From a virus: a stretch of DNA of 25,664 nucleotides. This document shows positions 14,047 through 21,162 of this stretch, piece by piece. The stretch covers positions 1-25,664 of IMG/VR virus record IMGVR_UViG_3300020281_000114. The stretch is one strand, 5' to 3'. How positions within the stretch are numbered: position 1 is the first letter of the stretch; each line of letters opens with the position of its first letter. The translations under genes were made by a program, and so were the position numbers. The notes under the pieces were generated by a model. The model was not told where the DNA came from. It saw only the letters and a program-made list of their open reading frames with translations, and did no database searches.

Positions 14047-15035
14047 TAACCTCCTCCATAGTATCCTCCTCCACCAGATGATCCAGAGGATCCACTGGAA
14101 CCAGAAGAGGATCCAGAAGAAGAACTAGAACTACTAGAAGACGATGAAGAAGATGATGTATTAGATGTGTCATCTGTTGATTGACTTGTTGTAGACGAAG
14201 CGTCCGTCGTTCCTGCAACGACACCACTAGAATTCACATTATCTGATGTTGACGTTATTGTAGAAGTGGTTGTAGCACCACTCTCAGTAGTAGTCGTAGT
14301 AACGGTCTTGTTAACCAATTCGATTGCAGAAGCAAATTCGATACTGGGGGCAAGACCGTATTCTGTTGTATATTCTTCTTTCTTCGTAATAAACACTTCT
14401 TTGATGATATTCGGTGTTATCTTAATTCCTGTTTCTGAGTCAATTTCTTGATTTGGAGCATATTTCATCAATTCTTCAAATTCGTCAATAAAGTCCTCAA
14501 TGAAAGTTGGTTTTAACAACCAAATATTCGATTTTGAGTCATTTATTGACTTTTCGTACTCATAGTTGGAAACTGGATATGTGGTATTTGCGACAACAGT
14601 GCCATCTGACCTTGTATAACCCCATTCCTGATTTACTTGGATTCCTTCCCTAATAAGCACTTTTCCTGTATCTAGGTCTTTAATTTCATTTGTTTCATAG
14701 TGATGAACACCGTTTGGTGACCCATATTTCCTAGATACCAATTCTTGCAGTTCATCTTCTGCTAAGGGCCAGTCTTCGTAAACATTGACTATATTATTAC
14801 ATAGCAACACTACCCAATCGTATGTGCTAGTGCCATATATGTTATATGCCACTCTATCGGGTCTTTCGTTGTTTCCAATGGTATACTGCTGGAATCCAAG
14901 AATGCTTTCCTGTACATCTTCAATAAGTTTGCATTTTCTGAATATATTTCGTGCAATAATGGAGGGTTCTACATTATTGGTAACAAATGTAGATACCCTA
15001 ACTCCGACTTTTGGTAGATAAGAAAAATATGCCAT
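14043..15035 (-). CDS. gp53: Baseplate wedge protein gp53 with Ser/Gly-rich tail
   Basis: The 330-residue protein has the T4 gp53 core in its first ~215 residues, including FRKCKLIEDVQESILGFQQY, RPDRVAYNIYGTSTYDWVVLL and YEDWPL, the LysM-like region that links wedges in the baseplate. T4 gp53 is 196 residues. The extra C-terminal ~100 residues are low complexity: Thr-rich, then a run of 14 Ser, then Ser/Gly repeats ending in GGGGYYGGGY. This tail is probably flexible and surface-exposed. The start overlaps the gp48 stop by one base (TAATG on the minus strand). Confidence 0.85.
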   Translation of the reverse strand: MAYFSYLPKVGVRVSTFVTNNVEPSIIARNIFRKCKLIEDVQESILGFQQYTIGNNERPDRVAYNIYGTSTYDWVVLLCNNIVNVYEDWPLAEDELQELVSRKYGSPNGVHHYETNEIKDLDTGKVLIREGIQVNQEWGYTRSDGTVVANTTYPVSNYEYEKSINDSKSNIWLLKPTFIEDFIDEFEELMKYAPNQEIDSETGIKITPNIIKEVFITKKEEYTTEYGLAPSIEFASAIELVNKTVTTTTTESGATTTSTITSTSDNVNSSGVVAGTTDASSTTSQSTDDTSNTSSSSSSSSSSSSSSGSSSGSSGSSGSSGGGGYYGGGY

Positions 15036-16030
15036 TATTCGTTGCTAGTTTCAGTTTTTGTTGTATCTTCACCAGTAAGTAAGTTACGAGTAACAAATGC
15101 TGTTTCATCAAATGTAAGTGACATGCGATATGACGCAGGACCATAATCTCTGGGATCGTTTGGTTTCCTCAATGAGGTATTTTGACCAGATGGGGTCAAA
15201 TCTACGTTCATTTGGGTAAGCACCATGTTTGTTGGGAATGTAAGCAGTTTAGAAAGTCTTGCGGGTTTATTCAGTGATTCACCACCACCCTGTACAAACC
15301 TCATAATCTCACATTTGAAGAATCTAGGTATAGTCAACCACTGTGAAGTTGCACCACTTGTGTTTGGTAGCATACTTTCACGCATTGTTGAAATTATGTC
15401 TTCTATTGCTTGTGCTTCCTTGTCATCACGAGGTGCCATGTCAAAATCAAAGGAATGACTACGATAGTTGACACCTTTAAATACTGTTTCTTCGTATGGG
15501 TTGAAAACTCGACCCTTTGCTAGTGCAGATATTTGATTCTTACTGATTTGACCCTCTAAACCTAGTGTACTGCTAAGATTATTGAATACTCCTGCGATTG
15601 CACTAAATGCAATCTCTGATTTTGCAGAATCAGCAGCGTTTGTCAATACTGTCTCTAAATTTGCTGCATCTGTGTTTCCACCTTGTATTGCACCGATACC
15701 AGCAGCACCAAATGCACCTAACGATGCTTTCTCATAGTTAACACCATATTGTTCAGCAAGTCTATGTGGTAAATATAAGTATATTGTCTTGTATATCTGG
15801 TCTTGGGTAAACATACCCCCACCTGATTGTAAAGCACCCGCTTGACCACCAGTTCCAGATACATAGTTAAAAGGGTTTGCACCTTTCTCTGGATCTAGGA
15901 TTGTAAATCTTAGATAATCTATTGCTTTTGTTCCGAATTGTGCATCCTTAGAAATATCATCAGCATCGTTAGTAGACTGAGGTCCTCTAACCGCTGGTGT
16001 TGGATACATTAATCGTGAGTTTCCTGACAT
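15035..16030 (-). CDS. gp48: Baseplate tail-tube cap protein gp48
   Basis: The 331-residue protein resembles the gp48/gp54 family that caps the baseplate hub and starts the tail tube. Marks are an extended N-terminus (SRLMYPTPAVRGPQS), KAIDYLRFTILDPEKG, a Gly/Ala-rich middle (residues ~70-150), and the tube-like domain RVFNPYEETVFKGVNYRSHSFDFDMAPR followed by PNDPRDYGPASYRMSLTF. In T4, genes 48 and 54 are adjacent. Here it forms a two-gene minus-strand unit with gp53. Its start codon overlaps the plus-strand start of gp4 (CATG at 16028-16031). Confidence 0.85.
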   Translation of the reverse strand: MSGNSRLMYPTPAVRGPQSTNDADDISKDAQFGTKAIDYLRFTILDPEKGANPFNYVSGTGGQAGALQSGGGMFTQDQIYKTIYLYLPHRLAEQYGVNYEKASLGAFGAAGIGAIQGGNTDAANLETVLTNAADSAKSEIAFSAIAGVFNNLSSTLGLEGQISKNQISALAKGRVFNPYEETVFKGVNYRSHSFDFDMAPRDDKEAQAIEDIISTMRESMLPNTSGATSQWLTIPRFFKCEIMRFVQGGGESLNKPARLSKLLTFPTNMVLTQMNVDLTPSGQNTSLRKPNDPRDYGPASYRMSLTFDETAFVTRNLLTGEDTTKTETSNE

Positions 16031-16463
16031 GGCATATTCTGGGCGTTATAGACCTACTAACAAAAATAAATACAAGGGCGACCCTACAAGTATTATTTAT
16101 AGAAGTTTATGGGAAAGAAAGTTCATGGTATGGTGCGACAAGAACGAAAACATATTGGAGTGGGGTAGTGAAGAGATCGTTATTCCTTATATTAGTCCTG
16201 TTGATGGGCGGGTTCACCGCTATTTCCCAGACTTTTATGTCAGAGCAAGGACTAAAACTGGGAGGACGGAGAAGTTTATTATTGAGGTCAAACCGAATAA
16301 GCAAACAACACCTCCCAAGAAACAGCGCAGACGTACAAAGAAGTATATAACTGAGATTAAGACCTATGCAGTCAATGAAGCAAAGTGGAAAGCAGCGGTA
16401 GAATACTGCAAAGATAGACGCATGGAGTTTAAGATACTCACAGAACATGAGTTAAAGGTATGA
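16029..16463 (+). CDS. gp4: Head completion protein gp4
   Basis: The 144-residue protein is a recognisable T4 gp4 (gp50/65) homologue: MAYSGRYRPTNKNKYKGDP, SLWERKFMVWCD, EEIVIPY, HRYFPDFYV and IIEVKPNKQTTPP. The layout is that of a TnsA-like PD-(D/E)XK fold, with Glu29, Asp68 and Glu86-Val-Lys88 as the candidate active site, so a nuclease-like role in finishing DNA-filled heads is possible. In T4 it is needed before tail joining. Its ATG is embedded in the divergent gp48 start, and its coding region must carry the gp48 promoter. Confidence 0.87.
   Translation: MAYSGRYRPTNKNKYKGDPTSIIYRSLWERKFMVWCDKNENILEWGSEEIVIPYISPVDGRVHRYFPDFYVRARTKTGRTEKFIIEVKPNKQTTPPKKQRRRTKKYITEIKTYAVNEAKWKAAVEYCKDRRMEFKILTEHELKV
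16094..16101 (-). promoter_or_regulatory. gp48: Perfect late promoter for the gp48-gp53 unit
   Basis: The plus strand reads TATTTATA, which is TATAAATA on the minus strand, the exact T4 late consensus. A start about six bases downstream (near 16088) would give a leader of ~58 bases before the gp48 ATG. It lies inside gp4, the only place a promoter for the minus-strand pair can be. One or two such octamers per strand are expected by chance in 25 kb at this base composition. Confidence 0.6.
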
Positions 16464-16927
16464 GTGTATTCGAGGACATCAAAAAGAAAACAGGTGGTAG
16501 AGCAAAGTCAAAGGACTGGTACAGAGGAGAGTTATTCGGTGCATTAGACCCAGGTGAAGTCAAAGTTGGTGATTGCATATATTACAGTTATAGTGCAAAG
16601 ACCGAAGAACTACCGTTCTTTGATACATTTCCAATGACCCTTGTTATTGATATTGACCCTATCAAGGGTCATTTTTCTGGTGGTAATCTACATTATTTGC
16701 GACCTACTGCACGCAGATCCATTGCAAAACAGTGGGGTAGCGGTTCTATTGCATATCCTATGCGTTGCCATCATAAATACTTTATAGGTAGGGCATCTAA
16801 TATACGATTAGTTCCTCCTGTTGATCTTCAAGACTTCGTTCCATTACCATCTGAGCAGTTTGTTAGAGAAATTGGTGGTGTACGAATAGAAATACCCAGT
16901 AGTCACATTTGGAGTAGGTTAAAGTAG
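16460..16927 (+). CDS. Conserved T4-like marine phage protein, probably virion or tail related
   Basis: The 155-residue protein has the pattern YYSYSAKTEELPFFDTFPM followed by VIDIDPIKGHFSGGNLHYL. I associate this with a family common in T4-like cyanophages and pelagiphages, of uncertain role, variously thought to be structural. Its mixed beta-rich profile and position between gp4 and a tail-tube-like protein favour a head/tail completion role. It overlaps gp4 by ATGA and its stop abuts the next ATG. Confidence 0.65.
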   Translation: MSVFEDIKKKTGGRAKSKDWYRGELFGALDPGEVKVGDCIYYSYSAKTEELPFFDTFPMTLVIDIDPIKGHFSGGNLHYLRPTARRSIAKQWGSGSIAYPMRCHHKYFIGRASNIRLVPPVDLQDFVPLPSEQFVREIGGVRIEIPSSHIWSRLK

Positions 16928-17686
16928 ATGACTGAATCAGTAGCACCAAGTTCATTTAAGAAATGGCAGAAGTATATTGCGTTTGACGCAGCGAATGCTC
17001 CTGCAAACACTAACCAGTATAGTATTGAGATTGCTGCACCTGGTGGTATGACATCGTTTAATGATGTGAAGAAGAGTACCACCGTTCAAAGTATTGATTT
17101 CTATGCTAACAATGTTACTCTACCTAGTAGAGCAGTGACTACTGGTGAAATTAATAATATTGGACAGATTAGGAGATTTGCAACAGGACAAACTAATTCA
17201 GAGATCAACGTACAGTTCTTAGTACAGAAAGACCAGAGACATAGAGAGTTCTTTGAACACTGGTTACACATGACTGCATCTGACTCTGATAATACCGTGG
17301 CATTCTATAATGACTATGTTATAGACATGGTAATCAGGAAATGGGAGTATGGACCAAAAGGAAATGACAGAGACGGTGATGCTAACTACATAAACAGTGC
17401 TGTATTTAAGTTATATGGAGCATATCCATTCAATATTGGTCAAATACAACTAGATAACGAACAAAATGGACTGATGTACATGGATGTATCATTCTATTTT
17501 GAGAGATATAGGATGGATGTAGTAGATAAAGGCATGAATCTAAGAGATGCTAGAAAGATGAATTTAAGGAAAGACCTACAACAGGCAGAGAAAGATGAGA
17601 GTATAAATGAGATTATTAGGCAGTTTAGGAGATTCTACTCCAAACCTCAGTTTGGTACGTTTAACTTCAACCAAGGATTAGCATAA
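16928..17686 (+). CDS. Tail-tube-fold protein, candidate gp54-like tube initiator
   Basis: The 252-residue protein has features of the T4 tail-tube superfamily: YSIEIAAPGG opening, VQSIDFYANNVTLPSRAV, a polymer-interface segment INVQFLVQKDQRHREFFEHW, and the closing GAYPFNIGQIQLDNEQNGLMYMDVSFYFERY. The order "gp48 near a tube-like gene" and the distance from major structural genes fit the tail-tube initiator gp54 (320 residues in T4), but a gp19-type tube is not excluded. It ends in a charged helical tail (residues ~195-235). The start codon directly follows the preceding stop. Confidence 0.7.
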   Translation: MTESVAPSSFKKWQKYIAFDAANAPANTNQYSIEIAAPGGMTSFNDVKKSTTVQSIDFYANNVTLPSRAVTTGEINNIGQIRRFATGQTNSEINVQFLVQKDQRHREFFEHWLHMTASDSDNTVAFYNDYVIDMVIRKWEYGPKGNDRDGDANYINSAVFKLYGAYPFNIGQIQLDNEQNGLMYMDVSFYFERYRMDVVDKGMNLRDARKMNLRKDLQQAEKDESINEIIRQFRRFYSKPQFGTFNFNQGLA

Positions 17687-17690
17687 GTAG

Positions 17691-17698
17691 TATAAATA
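17691..17698 (+). promoter_or_regulatory. gp26: Perfect late promoter (TATAAATA) before gp26
   Basis: TATAAATA matches the T4 late consensus exactly and lies in the only plus-strand gap of the tail block. Transcription would start near 17704, only about 16 bases before the gp26 ATG at 17720. No Shine-Dalgarno is visible in that short leader. Confidence 0.7.
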
Positions 17699-17719
17699 AA
17701 AATGATATTATAGTTTATT

Positions 17720-18421
17720 ATGCCATTACCTAAACTTGTTGTACCTGATTACGACTGTAAATTACCAGTCACAGGTAAAAAGGTGAACTTTCGACCATTC
17801 CTAGTAAAAGAGGAGAAACTTCTGTATCTCGCAATGGAGACTCAGAAAGAGAAAGAAATGATCAAAGCAGTCAAGAACATTTTGAAGTCTTGTACTGATT
17901 TGAAAAATGTAGATGATCTACCAACATTTGAACTAGAATACTTGTTCCTACAAATCAGATCCAAAGCAGTTGGAGAAGAGAGTGAGTTCAAAGTAGTATG
18001 TGAAGATGACGGTGAGACAGAAGTACAAGTAACTCTGGATTTGAATACCATTGAGGTAGAAGTACCAAAAGACCATAAAACTATCATCCCATTGAGTGAT
18101 GACATCAAGATTCAAATGAAATATCCTGCATTGGATGCGTTCGTGGATCGTAATATGATGGATAACCCAGATGTAGATGATGTATTTGCTCTCGCAGCAG
18201 ACTGTATTGATAAAGTATATGATGGTGATGAGATCTATGATTCTTTCACAGCGAAAGAAGCAAAAGACTTCATTGGTGAGATGAATAATGCACAGTTCGC
18301 TAAGATACAATCCTTCTTCGAGACTATGCCTAAGTTGTCGCATACCCTAGAAGTAACTAACCCTAAAACAAAAGTTGTTAATAAAGTGACGTTAGAGGGT
18401 CTCGCTGCTTTTTTCGGATAG
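17720..18421 (+). CDS. gp26: Baseplate hub protein gp26 (T4_baseplate family)
   Basis: The 233-residue protein matches T4 gp26-like hub proteins (208 residues in T4). Marks are YDCKLPVTGKKVNFRPFLVKEEKLLYLAMET near the N-terminus and KNILKSCTD. A central beta segment follows (FKVVCEDDGETEVQVTLDLN); in some relatives this part carries zinc-binding Cys. It was described in T4 as a baseplate-hub protein. Position before the tape-measure-like genes equals that of tail-assembly chaperones in other phages. Its last codons TTT TTC GGA TAG contain a -1 slippery heptamer leading into the next gene. It follows a perfect late promoter without a Shine-Dalgarno. Confidence 0.85.
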   Translation: MPLPKLVVPDYDCKLPVTGKKVNFRPFLVKEEKLLYLAMETQKEKEMIKAVKNILKSCTDLKNVDDLPTFELEYLFLQIRSKAVGEESEFKVVCEDDGETEVQVTLDLNTIEVEVPKDHKTIIPLSDDIKIQMKYPALDAFVDRNMMDNPDVDDVFALAADCIDKVYDGDEIYDSFTAKEAKDFIGEMNNAQFAKIQSFFETMPKLSHTLEVTNPKTKVVNKVTLEGLAAFFG

Positions 18422-18475
18422 CATTAATGCATGACAGTCTTATGAATCACTATAAGACAAACTTCGCATTAATGC
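18409..18475 (+). promoter_or_regulatory. Candidate programmed -1 ribosomal frameshift signal
   Basis: The heptamer T_TTT_TTC (18409-18415) is in the gp26 frame, two codons before its stop. After a 5-base spacer (GGATA), GCATTAATGC (18421-18430) pairs perfectly over 10 bp with an identical self-complementary copy at 18466-18475. Inside is a second stem GTCTTAT (18437-18443) with ATAAGAC (18452-18458). In the -1 frame the codons CGG ATA GCA TTA lead without a stop into the ATG at 18427. The product would be a fusion of about 299 residues. Confidence 0.7.
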
Positions 18476-18618
18476 AGCATCACAAGTATAGTTTGACTGA
18501 ATTAGATAATATGATCCCTTGGGAAAGGGACATCTATATCAACTTGCTTATTGCTCATTTGAAGGAAGAAGAAGAACGTATGGAGAGGCAGAAGAATAAG
18601 AACAAGACCACATTCTAA
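18427..18618 (+). CDS. gp51: gp51-like baseplate hub assembly protein, possibly a frameshift extension of gp26
   Basis: The 63-residue product (YKTNFALMQHHKYSLTELDNMIPWERDIYINLL) resembles the short cyanophage proteins named gp51; T4 gp51 is much longer (249 residues) and needed for hub assembly. The IPWERDIY motif is typical. The ATG has no Shine-Dalgarno and lies five bases after the gp26 stop, in the -1 frame relative to gp26 with the frame open across the junction. It may therefore be made mainly as the C-terminal part of a gp26-gp51 fusion, as in lambda G/GT tail chaperones. Its stop abuts the next start. Confidence 0.75.
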   Translation: MHDSLMNHYKTNFALMQHHKYSLTELDNMIPWERDIYINLLIAHLKEEEERMERQKNKNKTTF

Positions 18619-21162
18619 ATGTCAGCAGCACTAAGAGAATATATTAGTATTAAACCCCCTGGTGGCAGTTCCCCTCTGGTCAAATCCATGCGACCACTTA
18701 TTGTCAGTCAGAACAGGTTAGGTGGTGCTGTTACATATTTTGGTGAGATTGTACATGATCTAAAAGAGATCATGCAAGTACAGGCAGACTCATCCCAAGC
18801 ATTCTTAGAGAAAGAAAAAGAACTGGTAGAGAAGGAACATGAACATAAGTTAGATATAATTAAACCATTATCAGATCAAGAAGAGGTATTAGAAGAAGGG
18901 AAAGAACAGGATAAACAAGCAGAGAAAGATCAGGAGGGTGACGAGGAAGAACAGGGTGAGGAACTAGGTAAGAAATTAGCAAAGCAAGATAAAGAAAAGA
19001 AAGGTGTCCTTGAAAAGTTCTTACAGGGTGTCAGTAACCTATTGTCACCATTTGTTAGGATCTTTGGTGCAATGGTTGCATATAAGATCTTTGATTTTAT
19101 TTCAGATGAAGAAAATATAGAGAAAGTAAAGACAGTCCTAAAAGCAATAGGAGCGATTGGTAGGTTTGCACTCAAACTTGGGGAGTTTGGTGTCACCAAT
19201 GTAATGGAAGGTATTGGTAGAGTATTTGGTGATAACCCTGACAAAGAGGGGATGGGGAAAGTATTTGATAAGATGTTTGGCGTATTACAAATTATTGGTG
19301 GGTTAGCATCGTTCTACTTATTGAGTCGCACACTCATGCCATGGAAACTTATAAGTGATGTTGCGTTCATGACGTCTTTGGGTCGTACAGCAGCAGTCGC
19401 TAATGCTATGGGTTGCGGACCAAACAATAAGAAGTTTAGGAAGAATAGATTTAATAAGCAGATGCAGGGTGACTCAGGTAAGAAACTTCGTAAGAGATAT
19501 CAGAGAAGGTATGGTCCAGAAGCAGCAAAGAATAAATTTAAGAATAAGGTAAGGAACAATAGGTTCGCAAACTTTAAAAAAGATGCAAAGAACTTTATAA
19601 AGAACAGTAAGAAAACACTTACTAACGTAAAGAACGTTGCTGTAAGTAAAGGTAAGTCTCTAATAAAATCTACCATAGCATTTGGTAACAGGGTTGAAGC
19701 GGGTATAGGTAACTTCTTTGGTAGTGTTAGGAAAAGAGTGGGTAGTACCTTTAAAGGTGTTAAGAACTTTGCTAAGGATAAATTTACCTCAGCAATAAAA
19801 ACTGCTAAGAAATGGGGTAAAGGAGCATGGAACTGGGGTGCTAATCAAGCAAAGAATATAAAAGGACTTGCTGAACTTGTTAATAATCCTAAGAAATTAG
19901 GTGAAGTTGTAATGAAAAAAGTGAAAGAGGGTTTGATGCCGACTCTTAAAAAGAACAAGTATATTAAACAAGTGATGAAGTTGTCTAATCCTAAGACAGC
20001 ACTAAAATCGGCAAAGAACATTGCAAAGAGTGCAGTAAAAGGAGCATTTACGAACCCTGGATTTACATCTTTTAGGGACTTCTTAAAAGCAGCAAAGGCA
20101 AATGTAAAGATAGGTGGTATTGATGTAGCGATTGCAGCGATAATGGGACTCTTAGATTATGCTATGGGTGAGTCACCTATCAACGCACTTGTTAAAGCAA
20201 CTGGTGGTTTGTTGGGATATAGTGCTGGTTTCGCTATTGGTTCACCGTTTGGTGGTGTCCCTGGTTTTATTACAGGTGCACTGGGTGGTGTTGCTGGTGA
20301 TTTCTTGGCAAACAAACTGCTAGAAGGACTAGCAAAGACACCTGGGATTAAAGATGTACTCGCAAATGAGGATCCACTTGCTAACATGTTAGGCATGAAG
20401 AAGAGACCTCTACTTAGAGATCCATCAATACAAATGGACTTTGCATATGATTTAGAGAATAGTAGTAGCACCACCGAAGATGAAGAGACTGGTGATTTAG
20501 TCATGGAGACAGGTCCTTTTACTAGGGGTGATTTAGAAAGAAAGATCAAATTCACTCAGGATAGAATTGAAAAATTAAGAAATGGTGAAATACCTGATAA
20601 TGAAGATGGAAGAAAGTTAACTTTTGCTGAGAATAAACTTAAAATCTTAACTGATAATCTCAACAAGTTAGAGCAGAAGTCAGAGGGTGGTATTGTAAAA
20701 CCAAATCCTAATGTGGAGATAGGTCAGAGTATAGATGGTAAAGAGAAAGACGGTAATGTGTTTACTAGATCTTTCAATGGATTGATGGAAGGTGTGAAGA
20801 ATTTCGGTGACATGCTTGTTAAACCGAAGGAAAAGGTTGTTAAGGATGAAGAAGAGAAGACAGATGATGTAAAGGTAACAGCAAAGCAACCACCAAGTTT
20901 CAAAGATGTCTTTGCAGAACTAGGTGGTCCAGAGTATCTCTCTACTCTAATCAAGGATACAATCGATCCAGTACAGACTGATGCAATAAATACCAAGACA
21001 GAGCAACTTAAAACAATCTCAGAGGACAAAGTTAGACGTGATAAAGAAAATCTGACTGAAACTCAGATCATGGTAATGAGACAACAGATTAAGATTGGTG
21101 TTCCTATCGAGACTGAGGTCACTATTGACATCACCCCAGAAACTGACGCAATGATCGTATAA
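18619..21162 (+). CDS. Tape-measure-like tail/hub protein, paralogue 1
   Basis: The 847-residue protein has a likely coiled-coil, very charged region at residues ~45-130, a hydrophobic stretch with FVRIFGAMVAYKIFDFI (near 145), a long Lys/Asn-rich region at ~265-480, and a Gly/Ala-rich hydrophobic segment (GYSAGFAIGSPFGG ... GALGGVAGDFL, ~530-565). The C-terminal PPSFKDVFAELGGPEYLSTLI (near 757) recurs in the next protein. These features and its place after gp26/gp51 suggest a tape measure or hub core, the slot of T4 gp29 (590 residues). No enzymatic domain is visible. It shares one base with the next gene. Confidence 0.7.
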   Translation: MSAALREYISIKPPGGSSPLVKSMRPLIVSQNRLGGAVTYFGEIVHDLKEIMQVQADSSQAFLEKEKELVEKEHEHKLDIIKPLSDQEEVLEEGKEQDKQAEKDQEGDEEEQGEELGKKLAKQDKEKKGVLEKFLQGVSNLLSPFVRIFGAMVAYKIFDFISDEENIEKVKTVLKAIGAIGRFALKLGEFGVTNVMEGIGRVFGDNPDKEGMGKVFDKMFGVLQIIGGLASFYLLSRTLMPWKLISDVAFMTSLGRTAAVANAMGCGPNNKKFRKNRFNKQMQGDSGKKLRKRYQRRYGPEAAKNKFKNKVRNNRFANFKKDAKNFIKNSKKTLTNVKNVAVSKGKSLIKSTIAFGNRVEAGIGNFFGSVRKRVGSTFKGVKNFAKDKFTSAIKTAKKWGKGAWNWGANQAKNIKGLAELVNNPKKLGEVVMKKVKEGLMPTLKKNKYIKQVMKLSNPKTALKSAKNIAKSAVKGAFTNPGFTSFRDFLKAAKANVKIGGIDVAIAAIMGLLDYAMGESPINALVKATGGLLGYSAGFAIGSPFGGVPGFITGALGGVAGDFLANKLLEGLAKTPGIKDVLANEDPLANMLGMKKRPLLRDPSIQMDFAYDLENSSSTTEDEETGDLVMETGPFTRGDLERKIKFTQDRIEKLRNGEIPDNEDGRKLTFAENKLKILTDNLNKLEQKSEGGIVKPNPNVEIGQSIDGKEKDGNVFTRSFNGLMEGVKNFGDMLVKPKEKVVKDEEEKTDDVKVTAKQPPSFKDVFAELGGPEYLSTLIKDTIDPVQTDAINTKTEQLKTISEDKVRRDKENLTETQIMVMRQQIKIGVPIETEVTIDITPETDAMIV

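Noticed and set aside
14100-14160. Trinucleotide-rich DNA encoding poly-Ser as a sequencing artefact
   Set aside because: The frame remains open on both sides through mixed Ser codons and the end GGGGYYGGGY fits precisely to the neighbouring stop; codon mixing argues against slippage error.
16772-16779. CATAAATA as a late promoter; also at 9612-9619 and 7588-7595
   Set aside because: These are within coding regions, one mismatch from consensus, and not placed just before a transcription unit; such matches are expected by chance in AT-rich DNA.
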